NCBI GenBank assembly: GCA_937951695.1
Contig: CALFBL010000055.1
Location: forward strand, 1-15,247
Source of the DNA: an uncultured Granulosicoccaceae bacterium
Lineage (GTDB): Bacteria; Pseudomonadota; Gammaproteobacteria; Granulosicoccales; Granulosicoccaceae
Direction: 5' to 3'
DNA length: 15,247 nucleotides
Position 1 is the first letter of the stretch. Every line of letters starts with the position of its first letter. A program made the position numbers and the translations under genes. The notes beneath the pieces were generated by a model. It was given only the letters and a program-made list of their open reading frames with translations. It had not been told where the DNA came from and ran no database searches. Positions 7,681-15,076 of this stretch are shown here, piece after piece.

Positions 7681-7947
7681 ATCATCGCACTGAGTAGCGC
7701 AATGACGCTTCCGGGGCTGCCAACATTTTCACCGCAAGTTTCATTAAAATCTTTCGCGAGCGGCAGCAAAAGCGAATGCCCAAGCTCAAATCCCACCTTG
7801 CCCAACGAACGTTTATTACATCACAGCTATTAGTAGTAACCGCACACCTACTGCGTGTACCGAAATGCGCCACCGTACGATCAACCTACCCAAATGGACA
7901 AATGTACAGCTATATAATTCCACCTATTTACATTTTTACGCAATTTT

Positions 7948-7977
7948 TTGCGCTTGAAAGAACAAGTTATTTATACT
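7948..7977 (+). promoter_or_regulatory. Possible sigma-70 promoter for the LuxR-type regulator
   Basis: TTGCGC (7948-7953) and TATACT (7972-7977) are separated by 18 bases and lie about 90 bases before the GTG start. The -10 matches five of six consensus bases and the -35 only three of six. The call is tentative. Confidence 0.3.
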
Positions 7978-8064
7978 TAAGAGGTCCTACTACACACAAC
8001 TTGCGCTCGCGCTACCTAGCCTCGAGATCGCAATGTATAAAGAAGCTCAAGGAGCGTTGTATTT

Positions 8065-9225
8065 GTGACTGTACCGGTGGATGTATTCACGGAAATATAT
8101 GGTGCTGCAGTGGATCCATGCCTGTGGCCTGTAGCCATCGATCGATGTGTTGATCACGTCGGAGCCGCCAGTGCAGCCCTGATCAATATCGATACTATTG
8201 GCGGCAAAGAACCGTTCGATCTAAGCGTCATCAGCGATCACCTGCGGCGTAACATCACTGAGCAAGAAGTTCACTACTGGAAAACCGATCTGTCCCAGTA
8301 CGAGCTAACCGGACACAAGCCGTGGCGTGATTTCACCGCTCAATCAGTCTATCGGGACCTCGATCTTTGGCCTGACGCGATAACACTGGACCAGCGACCG
8401 GATTACCAGTTTATGCAAGACAGGTTCGAAGTTCGAAGGAAGTTATGGGCACGATTGTCAGACAACAAACGCTACATCGATCTTTTTTGCACGCATTTCC
8501 CGATACAAATAGACACGGTTCCAGAAATATACATGCAAAGGATGTCGATGCTGGTTCCTCATGTTGCAAAAGCCGTTGAAACCGGCATGATATTCGATAA
8601 ATTGCAGAAACAATATACTGCGGTCCTCTTGGCACTGAATCACGTAGGCATCGGACTGTGCGTTGCAGAATCTGACGGCACAGTGGTGGTTTCTAATCAC
8701 GAAGCAACAAGAATCATCAATTCTGAAAACGGTATCGCGCTCAGTACAGAGCAATACTTAGTCTGTGACAGCGAAGACGACACCCGATTTCTAAACAACT
8801 GCATCGAAAATTTCACAGCCCCCACTCGACAATTTGCCGATGCCGAACGGATTATAAGTTTACGATCCAAAGGTAACAACAACAATCCCATTATCGTTGA
8901 AGTGTCACCGCTGCAAGATCAGTTAAAAGAACTCAACACCCGGTACAATTTAGCGTTAATTCAGCTGGTTGACGCTGGCTGCCATCGGCACTGTTCTGTT
9001 GATGCCTTTGCGCTGGCCTACGGTTTGACCAAATCAGAATCTGAAGTGGCGAAACTCATTCTACAAGGACTGCATAACAACGAAATCGCAGACACGAGAA
9101 ACACCTCACTAGATACAGCGAAAACGCAAATCGCCAAAGTCATGCGTAAAGCTCGCGTGAATTCCAGAGTGCAGCTAATTCGATTAATTTTGAAAACAGA
9201 TCCACCAACCCACATTCAGGCATGA
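8065..9225 (+). CDS. LuxR-family transcriptional regulator with PAS-like middle domain
   Basis: The 386-residue protein ends in a LuxR/FixJ-type helix-turn-helix at about residues 316-380. It has the typical order YGLTKSESEVAKLILQGL, then NNEIADTRNTSLDTAKTQI, then KVMRKARVNSRVQLIRLI. The middle (from about residue 186) reads like a PAS fold, with LNHVGIGLCVAESDGTVVV leading into SNHEATRII. The first 180 residues are of no family I recognise. There is no phosphoacceptor receiver domain and no obvious acyl-homoserine-lactone-binding signature, so the signal is unknown. The start is GTG 8065, supported by AAGGAG at 8049-8054 with a 10-base spacer. It follows the four-gene operon in the same direction but 436 bases away, so a regulatory link is only suggested. 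A decayed copy of its 3' end lies just downstream. Confidence 0.88.
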   Translation: MTVPVDVFTEIYGAAVDPCLWPVAIDRCVDHVGAASAALINIDTIGGKEPFDLSVISDHLRRNITEQEVHYWKTDLSQYELTGHKPWRDFTAQSVYRDLDLWPDAITLDQRPDYQFMQDRFEVRRKLWARLSDNKRYIDLFCTHFPIQIDTVPEIYMQRMSMLVPHVAKAVETGMIFDKLQKQYTAVLLALNHVGIGLCVAESDGTVVVSNHEATRIINSENGIALSTEQYLVCDSEDDTRFLNNCIENFTAPTRQFADAERIISLRSKGNNNNPIIVEVSPLQDQLKELNTRYNLALIQLVDAGCHRHCSVDAFALAYGLTKSESEVAKLILQGLHNNEIADTRNTSLDTAKTQIAKVMRKARVNSRVQLIRLILKTDPPTHIQA

Positions 9226-9255
9226 AGCCGGTGATAGCGGAAATTTAATTCTATG

Positions 9256-9369
9256 CCGACACGGGCTCAGGGGCAGCAGAAAAGTCATGCGTAGTGGTGG
9301 AGCTAGTTCGCGAGTACAACCTATTCGTTTAATCTAAAAACCGACCCGCCAGTTTTTGTTCCACCGTAG
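9256..9369 (+). pseudogene. Decayed duplicate of the LuxR-type regulator's C-terminus
   Basis: Shortly after the regulator's stop the end of its HTH domain is repeated in degenerate form. From 9281 the frame reads KVMR, then SSRVQPIRLI, matching KVMR and NSRVQLIRLI of the intact gene (encoded from 9136). After a one-base shift at about 9334 it continues LKTDPP as in the intact protein and stops at 9367-9369. The first 13 bases (AAAGTCATGCGTA) are identical. Codons for shared residues differ (ATTCGTTTAATC against ATTCGATTAATT), so the copy diverged as coding sequence before decaying. Upstream, ADTGSG at about 9256 in a shifted frame may match IADTRN, with a deletion between. The rest of the paralogue is gone. 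Confidence 0.75.
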
Positions 9370-9404
9370 CCACCAACGGCTGTAGTGGCGAGCCTTATGT
9401 TTAC

Positions 9405-10445
9405 TTACAACAACCAGTCTTCCCGCAACGTTACCGACCCCCATTCAGAGGACGCTTCGGATCTTCCCACGGCCTCGCCACGGGAATTATTGATAGTGGG
9501 CGCGAAATATTCCCGTAACGCGGCGTAGGCTGAATCGCCCACAGCCCCCAACGCGTTAAGTACTGCGCCCAGAACCACATTAGCCGAACCCATACTACCA
9601 TCGTCCACTTTCAATACGATGCCCAAACCACGCTCTGGGACGCACGCCGCGTACACACCTTCAGCGCCTATTTTGGCGACCACTTTGGGTGCCATGTGTT
9701 GCAACAGATCGGTGCACAAGCGCTCCTTGCCGGCAACCAAATACGGATGGGCTGTAATCGCCGCCAGAATTTTTGCGACCGCGTCTTGATCCGTAACCGG
9801 CATGCTGGATGGGTCGCCAAAACGCGCCATACCCAATGCGAGACGTTGTAATGGCATCGCCAACGTTGGAATGCCACACCCGTCGTAGCCCCAAGGCAGT
9901 TGCACGGTTCTTATCGAACAAAACCGTTCCATATCTTCGAACCACCGTTGTTGAACGCTGTGTTGATACAGGCGATAGTTCTGCAAGCCAAGTTCCTCGT
10001 GCACGCAGGTGGACAACATCCCCAGATGCTTGCCAGAACAATTGTGGTGTGCCCGTGTAGGTGCACGACCTTCGCCCATTAATTCAAACGCTGTGGCTCG
10101 ATGCGATGGCAACTCTGCACCGCACTCCAGATCATTCAAATCCAGCTTTAGGGTATCCAGCCAATCGTTAGCCAGATCGACATGCACAGGCTCCCCGTTA
10201 TGAGAGGCACAGGATAAGGCCACATGGCGATCATCGAGTTCGTAATGTTCTAGCGCGCCAGATTTAACAAAATTCAGCGCTTGCAGAAACTTGATGCTGG
10301 AACGTGGATAAACCGGTTGCTGCACATCCCCCAAAGACAACACAGCACGCCCAGCAGCATTGACCACCGCCACGGCTCCCCGGTGACGACTCTCTATCGT
10401 GGTTCCGCGCCAGCGGTTAACCAGTACGGGGTTCATATCCAGCAC
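9405..10445 (-). CDS. L-asparaginase, Rhizobium etli-type (asparaginase II family)
   Basis: The protein (346 residues from GTG 10445, or 343 from ATG 10436) belongs to the thermolabile R. etli-type asparaginases (Asparaginase_II), which hydrolyse asparagine to aspartate and ammonia and are unrelated to the E. coli AnsA/AnsB fold. Hallmarks are HRGAVAVV, YPRSSIK with Ser49 and Lys52, CASHNGEP with Ser81, HNCSGKH with Cys136 and Lys139, and YDGCGIPT with Cys190. From memory of the R. etli ReAV structures, the catalytic Ser-Lys pairs and the zinc-binding Cys/Lys/Cys sit at positions offset by one from these, so the active site looks complete. The start is uncertain: GTG 10445 lies 10 bases after the trpS stop and ATG 10436 lies 19 bases after it. 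No clear ribosome-binding site favours either. It is probably co-transcribed with trpS, and no signal peptide is seen. Confidence 0.92.
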   Translation of the reverse strand: MLDMNPVLVNRWRGTTIESRHRGAVAVVNAAGRAVLSLGDVQQPVYPRSSIKFLQALNFVKSGALEHYELDDRHVALSCASHNGEPVHVDLANDWLDTLKLDLNDLECGAELPSHRATAFELMGEGRAPTRAHHNCSGKHLGMLSTCVHEELGLQNYRLYQHSVQQRWFEDMERFCSIRTVQLPWGYDGCGIPTLAMPLQRLALGMARFGDPSSMPVTDQDAVAKILAAITAHPYLVAGKERLCTDLLQHMAPKVVAKIGAEGVYAACVPERGLGIVLKVDDGSMGSANVVLGAVLNALGAVGDSAYAALREYFAPTINNSRGEAVGRSEASSEWGSVTLREDWLL

Positions 10446-10455
10446 CCAGGCAGAC

Positions 10456-11460
10456 TCATGAGGAAATCCCGACAGCTTCTCGTAGCTGTTTCAAATAAGG
10501 CACGCTGTGCTCGCGAGCTTTCGCTGCTCCACACTTTAATACCGTTTCTACTTTTTCGGGCTCTGCCATCAGTTCGTTATAGCGCTCACGGGGTTCTGTC
10601 ATTTGAGCGTTGATCAGTTCGTACAACTGCTGCTTCGCATCCCCCCAAGCAATTCCATCTGCGTAGGCTTGCGAAAATTCACTGACTTGATCGGATGTCG
10701 CAAACGCTTTATAAATTTCAAAGACGGTATTCCCCTCGGTGTCTTTGGGTTCCCCGGGTTCTTGCGAATTGGTTTTGATTTTCATGATGCCTTTACGCAA
10801 TTTCTTTTCAGCATCAAACAACGCGATGGTGTTTCCATAGCTCTTGCTCATTTTGCGACCGTCCAACCCTGACAACACCGCCTGTTCCGATACCACAACA
10901 TCGGGTAATACCAGCAACTCACCGTAGTGGTGATTAAAGCGTTGCGCGATATCTCGCGCCATTTCAATGTGCTGTACCTGATCCTTTCCCACCGGCACTT
11001 TGGTGGCCTTGAACATAAGGATGTCGGCTGACATCAACACGGGATAATTAAACAATCCCATAGTGATGCCTTTGTCAGAGTCAGCACTGCCATTGTCTTC
11101 ATTTGCCTGAACACTGGCTTTATACGCGTGTGCCCGGTTCAACAAACCTTTGGCAGCCAGACAGGTGAGTATCCAGGTGAGCTCCATAATTTCCGGTATG
11201 TCGGATTGGCGGTAGAAGGTAACAACATCGGGATCCAGGCCCAACGCTAGCCAGGTTGCAGCGATTTCCCGTCGCGATTGCCGCACCAGTGCCGGGTCTG
11301 TGCATTTGATCAAGGCGTGATAGTCCGCGAGAAAGAAATAACTTTCGTTGCCGATCACTTCACTGGCTTCGATGGCGGGGCGGATCGCGCCAACGTAATT
11401 GCCCAGATGCGGGGTGCCGGTAGTGGTTATTCCGGTGAGATAGGTTTGCTTGTCGCTCAT
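10456..11460 (-). CDS. trpS: Tryptophanyl-tRNA synthetase
   Basis: The 334-residue class I aminoacyl-tRNA synthetase charges tRNA-Trp with tryptophan using ATP. The HIGH-type motif is TPHLGNYVGA at residues 16-25 and the KMSKS loop is KMSKSYGN at 203-210. Between them are LADYHALIKC, MGLFNYPVLMSADIL and VPVGKDQVQHIEMARDIA, all typical of bacterial TrpRS, and the length is normal. The C-terminal part with NTVFEIYKAF and the helical tail is complete. The ATG at 11460 directly precedes the conserved N-terminal strand (YLTGITTTGTPHLGN), so the start is safe even though no strong ribosome-binding site is visible. It is followed closely by the asparaginase gene on the same strand and faces the OmpA-like remnant across a short divergent gap. 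I see no leader or T-box-like structure upstream. Confidence 0.97.
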   Translation of the reverse strand: MSDKQTYLTGITTTGTPHLGNYVGAIRPAIEASEVIGNESYFFLADYHALIKCTDPALVRQSRREIAATWLALGLDPDVVTFYRQSDIPEIMELTWILTCLAAKGLLNRAHAYKASVQANEDNGSADSDKGITMGLFNYPVLMSADILMFKATKVPVGKDQVQHIEMARDIAQRFNHHYGELLVLPDVVVSEQAVLSGLDGRKMSKSYGNTIALFDAEKKLRKGIMKIKTNSQEPGEPKDTEGNTVFEIYKAFATSDQVSEFSQAYADGIAWGDAKQQLYELINAQMTEPRERYNELMAEPEKVETVLKCGAAKAREHSVPYLKQLREAVGISS

Positions 11461-11528
11461 GTTCGATATTGTAACGCCGCCTAGGATTTAGAGTACGATC
11501 CTGACCCGCCCCAGCGTCAGAACACACC

Positions 11529-12073
11529 ATGGACTGCACAATAATGAGAACATCGGCAAGCCTCCTGCTAAGCGCCCATTATCAACGCCATCCAACCCCG
11601 ATCTTTGCGCGGACGATACCGATCAATACGGTGTGCCCGACTACCGCGATTTGTGTTTACCCGTCAGCGCCAATCCACAACAAAGCAGGGTTGACTCCAC
11701 AGACGGCGACAGTAACAAAGACGATGTGTTTGGGTGTGACGAGAAAACTGACCTGACCTTGCACGAGGTCAAATTTCCCCGTGGGTACAGTTATCTGGAT
11801 ATCGCATCACGTCATTCTCTGGACCGGCTAGCGTTAGCACTGCGACTCAACGACCACTATTTCGAAATCGGTTCTACACAGGCAGGCCAGAGACGCAACC
11901 TTGCGTTGTCCAAAAAGCGGGCTGAGGCTGTACGCTATTATCTGCTGCTGCGCGGCGTTGACCCCAATCGCATCCGTGCAAAAGGCTACGGCGACCAATA
12001 CCGCATTGCGGACAACGCCACCGTCGAGGGCCGACAAGCCAATCGACGCGTGGACATCACCCTGTTGAGGTAA
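11529..12073 (+). pseudogene. OmpA-family/TSP3-repeat outer-membrane protein, probably frameshifted and degraded
   Basis: The C-terminal part (from about 11800) is an OmpA-like peptidoglycan-associated domain: SLDRLALALRL, then LSKKRAEAVRYYLLLRGVD, RIRAKGYGDQ and GRQANRRVDITLL. Before it, CADDTDQYGVPDYRDLC and a Ser/Asp-rich stretch resemble thrombospondin type-3 calcium repeats that often precede this domain. Two defects stand out. First, the frame has no ATG; its only usable start is GTG 11633, in the middle of the repeat. A plausible start with a signal-like MRTSASLLLSA (11544, or 11529 with four more codons) is in another frame, so a frameshift around 11575-11600 is likely. Second, the conserved GHTD segment is missing: FEIG runs directly into STQAGQRRNLALS, about five residues short. 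It ends exactly where the convergent gene 12074-12421 ends. A short, altered but expressed protein from GTG 11633 cannot be excluded. Confidence 0.6.
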
Positions 12074-12421
12074 TCAGTGGTGGCTTTCACCCTCACTCGT
12101 CAATCCCGCCACTTGCCCGATGTAGACAAACAACGCTTGATGAGCCACTGCATCGGCGTGTTTTAGCGATTGACTGGCCTGCGTGAAACGCTTGACTTGT
12201 GCATCGTGATCGGACAACAGATTTTTCAGTAACGCTTGGTCACCCTCAGTGGCGTCCAGATTGAATTTCTTTTTTTTATTTTCAAGAATCTGCAGAAGAT
12301 CATAGTGTCGTTGTTTGGTGGTCTGCATCGCATTGTAAGCCTGCCAGGTATCGGCAGCAACGCCGTCGAGAATACTGGCAGGGCGAACCAGTTCTTTGGA
12401 TGTGGGCTTTTGTGTACTCAT
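12074..12421 (-). CDS. Small hydrophilic helical protein of unknown function
   Basis: I do not recognise this 115-residue protein. It has no signal peptide or membrane segment. Residues 30-90 are rich in Gln, Lys, Leu and Asp (QRHYDLLQILENKKKKFNL, then QALLKNLLSDHDAQVKRFTQ) and look helical, possibly a coiled coil. The C-terminus is more hydrophobic (ALFVYIGQVAGL) and ends in a His-containing tail (GESHH). The ATG at 12421 is the first in the frame; there is no obvious ribosome-binding site. The gene lies downstream of the AOR gene on the same strand but is separated from it by a strong hairpin, so it is probably its own unit or expressed by read-through. Its stop abuts the stop of the OmpA-like gene. 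It has no long homopolymer or repeat pattern and reads like a genuine but orphan cytoplasmic protein. Confidence 0.6.
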   Translation of the reverse strand: MSTQKPTSKELVRPASILDGVAADTWQAYNAMQTTKQRHYDLLQILENKKKKFNLDATEGDQALLKNLLSDHDAQVKRFTQASQSLKHADAVAHQALFVYIGQVAGLTSEGESHH

Positions 12422-12439
12422 GCCGCAAAGTTACCACAC

Positions 12440-12479
12440 AACCTAAAACGGCCCTCATCATCGAGGACCGTTTTAGGTT
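12440..12479 (-). terminator. Strong hairpin, probable (bidirectional) terminator after the AOR gene
   Basis: AACCTAAAACGGCCCTC (12440-12456) pairs with GAGGACCGTTTTAGGTT (12463-12479) around a 6-base loop, giving a 17-bp stem with one mismatch (C12452 with A12467). It sits 57 bases beyond the AOR stop and 18 bases before the start of the small gene. The T-rich side (GTTTTAGGTTTTAAT) is better on the + strand, so it could also stop + strand transcripts. It is likely to be functional in at least one direction. Confidence 0.75.
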
Positions 12480-12536
12480 TTAATGTGCCGCCCGGTATAT
12501 TGGCCAAACAGGCAAGATTAACCGACGGTGCGTGTA

Positions 12537-14393
12537 CTACGCGGGCAGATTAAACTTCTGCTTGACGGAGTCCGTTACAGCGCCCTCCTTACTCCAGCCA
12601 CGAAGTTCGTAATATTCCGGCAACATCTCAGGAAGCCCAGAGACCTTGCCCGAGGCAGGACCCGAGTTTGCCACCTCATTGAGTAGTCGCTTTGGCAGCG
12701 TATCCTGATCTGCACCGACACCGGCCGCCATATTAAATACACGCTCCATGTTCCAGATACGCTCGCCCACTTCCATCATGCGCTCTGTAGACCAGTCGCC
12801 TTCACAAGCCGCGTCCACCTGTGGGGAGATGTCATCCATCGTCCACGCGAAGGTGGTAAAGACGCACAATCCAGCCGAATCAACCGCTGCTGTTGCGTCC
12901 TGAAAGGCTTTAACCAAACCCGGCTTGCCGTTGGTATCCAACGGATCGGTTTTTTCGGGAATACCCAGGATTTCAGACGCTACGGTGTAACCACGCAAGT
13001 GGCAGGCACCTCGATTCGACGTTGCGTACGCCAGACCCATACCTTGAATGCCACGTGGATCGTAGGCAGGAAATTCCTGGCCTTTCACCGTCATGGACAG
13101 TTCGGGACGACCGTACTTTTCACATAACCGCTTCGACCCAAGACCAAGCTCTGCACCAAAACCTTCACCGGTTGCTGCCACTTCGGCCGCCCAGCACAGC
13201 GCTTCGGCCGAGCCGAATTTCAACTCCATACCACCGGTATGTTCGGTCGTGATGAGGCCTTCTTCAAACAGTTCCATGGCAGCGGCCAAGGTCGAGCCAA
13301 AGGAAATCGGGTCCATCCCGTCTTCGTTACACAGAAAATTCGCGTACGTCAGCGCATCGATGTCGTTGACGCCGGTGTCAGGACCCAGAGCCCAAGCCGC
13401 TTCATACTCAAGACCGCCCGAGGCAATCCAGTACTCAGGCTTGTCTTTTACCGAAAAGTGCGTGCGATCGATAGTGGAAATCCGACCGCAGGCGATGGTG
13501 CACGCGTAGCAAGCGCCATTGGTGGTGAGGTTCGGTTTTCCATCGGATTTCCTGGGCTCGTGCATGGCTTCACCGGAAACGTCCGCTGCGCCTTCGAACT
13601 GCGTTTCACGCATGTTGCGTGTTGGCAAAGCACCCACTTCATTGATTACGTTCATCAGCACTTGCGTGCCGTACGCTGGCAAGCCCTGTCCGGTGACCGG
13701 GTTTTCAGCCAGCACCGTCTTCGCCGCAGTCGTCGCTGCCATGAAGGCTTTTGGATCGGCTACGTTGCTGATGCCCCTGGTGCCACGAATTACCACAGCT
13801 TTGAGGTTTTTTGAGGCCATGACGGTGCCCACACCACTGCGGCCCGCCGCGCGATGCAAATCGTTCACCACGGCAGCATAAAGGTTTCCCGCTTCGGCGC
13901 TACGACCGACAGCTGCAATTCGAATTTGCGGATCCTGGTGTTTCGCGCGAAGCATCTTGTCTGCCTCCCAAACCGATTTACCCCAAAGATCGTCTGCCGA
14001 GATCAGTTCTACCTGATCGTTCTCAATACTCAGATAAGTCGGGCTAGCGGCTTTGCCTTCGAAGATGATCATATCCCAGCCGGCAAACTTCATCTCCGCA
14101 CCGAAAAATCCACCCGAATTGGAACACGCCAGAGCGTTGGTCAGCGGGCTTTTGCACAGGCACGAATAACGGCCACCTGTTGAAGCGTTGGTCCCTGTAA
14201 GAGGGCCTGTGGCCATAATAAATTTATTGTCTGGCCCAAGCGGATCGCACTTGGGATCAACTTCTTCCACCAGATATCGGGTCGCGAGTCCACGCTGACC
14301 GAGGTAATCGTTTGCCCAATCCATATTCAGGGCTTCAGTGGTACAGGTGCCTGCGCTTAGGTTAACGCGCAAGAGTTTTCTAGTCCAGGCCAT
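12537..14393 (-). CDS. aor: Aldehyde ferredoxin oxidoreductase, tungsten-pterin catalytic subunit (AorB-like)
   Basis: The 618-residue enzyme belongs to the AOR family, which oxidises aldehydes to acids (or reduces acids in reverse) using a tungsten bis-pyranopterin and one [4Fe-4S] cluster. Family landmarks are GPLTGTNASTGGRYSC and GGFFGAEMKFAGWDMIIFEG in the cofactor domain, then RAAGRSGVGTVMASKNLKAV. Three cluster cysteines lie in CYACTIAC (295, 298, 302) and the fourth is Cys510 in SAGLC, a spacing like that of Pyrococcus AOR. EYEAAWALG and GACHLRGY, with a conserved His, are also present. The start at ATG 14393 has GGAG seven bases upstream; the 51-codon extension further upstream only overlaps the ferredoxin gene. 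The ferredoxin subunit ends 17 bases before it, so the two are an operon. Size and partner match AorAB of the Aromatoleum aromaticum enzyme. Substrate is unknown, and maturation needs tungsten and pterin genes not seen here. Confidence 0.93.
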   Translation of the reverse strand: MAWTRKLLRVNLSAGTCTTEALNMDWANDYLGQRGLATRYLVEEVDPKCDPLGPDNKFIMATGPLTGTNASTGGRYSCLCKSPLTNALACSNSGGFFGAEMKFAGWDMIIFEGKAASPTYLSIENDQVELISADDLWGKSVWEADKMLRAKHQDPQIRIAAVGRSAEAGNLYAAVVNDLHRAAGRSGVGTVMASKNLKAVVIRGTRGISNVADPKAFMAATTAAKTVLAENPVTGQGLPAYGTQVLMNVINEVGALPTRNMRETQFEGAADVSGEAMHEPRKSDGKPNLTTNGACYACTIACGRISTIDRTHFSVKDKPEYWIASGGLEYEAAWALGPDTGVNDIDALTYANFLCNEDGMDPISFGSTLAAAMELFEEGLITTEHTGGMELKFGSAEALCWAAEVAATGEGFGAELGLGSKRLCEKYGRPELSMTVKGQEFPAYDPRGIQGMGLAYATSNRGACHLRGYTVASEILGIPEKTDPLDTNGKPGLVKAFQDATAAVDSAGLCVFTTFAWTMDDISPQVDAACEGDWSTERMMEVGERIWNMERVFNMAAGVGADQDTLPKRLLNEVANSGPASGKVSGLPEMLPEYYELRGWSKEGAVTDSVKQKFNLPA

Positions 14394-14410
14394 GCTGATT
14401 CTCCGGTACT

Positions 14411-14881
14411 TTAAGTTGTCGCGTTGTCGGTTTTTGATGCCCATGCACGCATCTTGTCCAAGCCAGTGGCGTTGGCATCGATGTAGGTGATGGCGTCTGT
14501 CGGACAAGCCGTAGCGCAGGCAGGGTCGCCGCCGCACAAATCGCATTTCACCACTTTACCGGTGTCGGTGTTGTAGTTGATGGTGCCGAATGGGCAGGCG
14601 ATGGTGCAGACTTTACAACCCACACACACGTCAGACAGCACATCTTTTGAACCATTGGACGGGTTCAGAACAATCGCATCCACCGGGCAGGCCTGCATAC
14701 ACCAAGCTTCGTCGCACTGGGTGCAGGTGTAGGGCACAAAACGCCCCTCATCGTGAAAGGTAAATACCTTGATTCGAGATTTCGAGGGATTGAACATCCC
14801 TTCATTTTCCAGTGAGCACGCTGCCTCACATTGCAGACAACCGGTGCATTTGCCCGGATCGATGTGCAGGGATTTTTGCAT
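14411..14881 (-). CDS. Four-cluster ferredoxin-like electron-transfer subunit (AorA-like)
   Basis: This 156-residue cytoplasmic iron-sulfur protein has 16 cysteines in four groups. They are 12, 15, 18, 22 (CTGCLQCEAAC), 53, 56, 61, 65 (CTQCDEAWCMQACP), 86, 89, 92, 96 (CVGCKVCTIACP), and 113, 116, 122, 126 (CDLCGGDPACATACP). That is enough for four [4Fe-4S] clusters, as in DmsB/HycB-type subunits. It probably carries electrons between the AOR active site and a ferredoxin or flavin partner. The true start is ATG 14881, with a strong GGAGGAG nine bases before it; the frame extends further upstream without similarity. Its size is about that of AorA (17 kDa) of the Aromatoleum enzyme. The AOR large subunit follows after 17 bases on the same strand, so co-expression and a physical complex are likely. 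Confidence 0.92.
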   Translation of the reverse strand: MQKSLHIDPGKCTGCLQCEAACSLENEGMFNPSKSRIKVFTFHDEGRFVPYTCTQCDEAWCMQACPVDAIVLNPSNGSKDVLSDVCVGCKVCTIACPFGTINYNTDTGKVVKCDLCGGDPACATACPTDAITYIDANATGLDKMRAWASKTDNATT

Positions 14882-14965
14882 GATATTTTTCTCCTCCAGC
14901 CGACGTCGATAATTACCGAGCTGTCCAAGGCTTTTAAACAGCTTGTCCAGAATCGATACCCGTAC

Positions 14966-14993
14966 ATTATCAGAGGTTACTCCCTCACTACAA
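14966..14993 (-). promoter_or_regulatory. Possible promoter for the AOR pair
   Basis: Read on the - strand, TTGTAG (14993-14988) and GATAAT (14971-14966) are 16 bases apart, about 85 bases before the ferredoxin start. The -10 matches five of six consensus bases and the -35 three of six. The call is tentative. Confidence 0.28.
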
Positions 14994-15032
14994 GAACCAA
15001 ACCGACCCAATTGCGCTTTTATTTTAGAACCG

Positions 15033-15054
15033 ACCGTGCTTGTACCGTGCTTGT
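15033..15054. repeat. Exact 11-bp tandem duplication in the AOR leader
   Basis: ACCGTGCTTGT occurs twice with no gap (15033-15043 and 15044-15054), upstream of the possible promoter of the AOR pair. It could be an operator for an activator or simply a slippage duplication. Confidence 0.6.
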
Positions 15055-15076
15055 CAGGCGCGTCCAACAATAAAAT

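Larger units (their letters stand above)
7629..8064. other. Intergenic stretch without a supportable gene
   Basis: This stretch lies between the operon and the LuxR-type regulator. It holds the weak inverted repeat at 7656-7680 and, toward the regulator, increasingly AT-rich DNA with promoter-like motifs (TATAAT at 7913-7918 without a well-spaced -35, and the pair at 7948-7977). One short open frame, from TTG 7672 or ATG 7702 to about 7833, begins with a hydrophobic run (LGVIIALSSAM). It has no ribosome-binding site or recognisable family, so I do not call it a gene. Confidence 0.5.

Noticed and set aside
7672..7833. Short frame with a hydrophobic start (LGVIIALSSAM) after the operon
   Set aside because: It lacks a ribosome-binding site and a recognisable family, and it overlaps the putative terminator.
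7776..8153. 125-residue open frame before the regulator
   Set aside because: It crosses the promoter-like AT-rich region and runs into the regulator gene in another frame. Its composition is not protein-like.
11469..11474. TACAAT-like -10 for trpS
   Set aside because: It ends only about eight bases from the ATG and has no convincing -35.
13239..13814. 191-residue open frame on the + strand
   Set aside because: It is a shadow of the AOR gene on the opposite strand.
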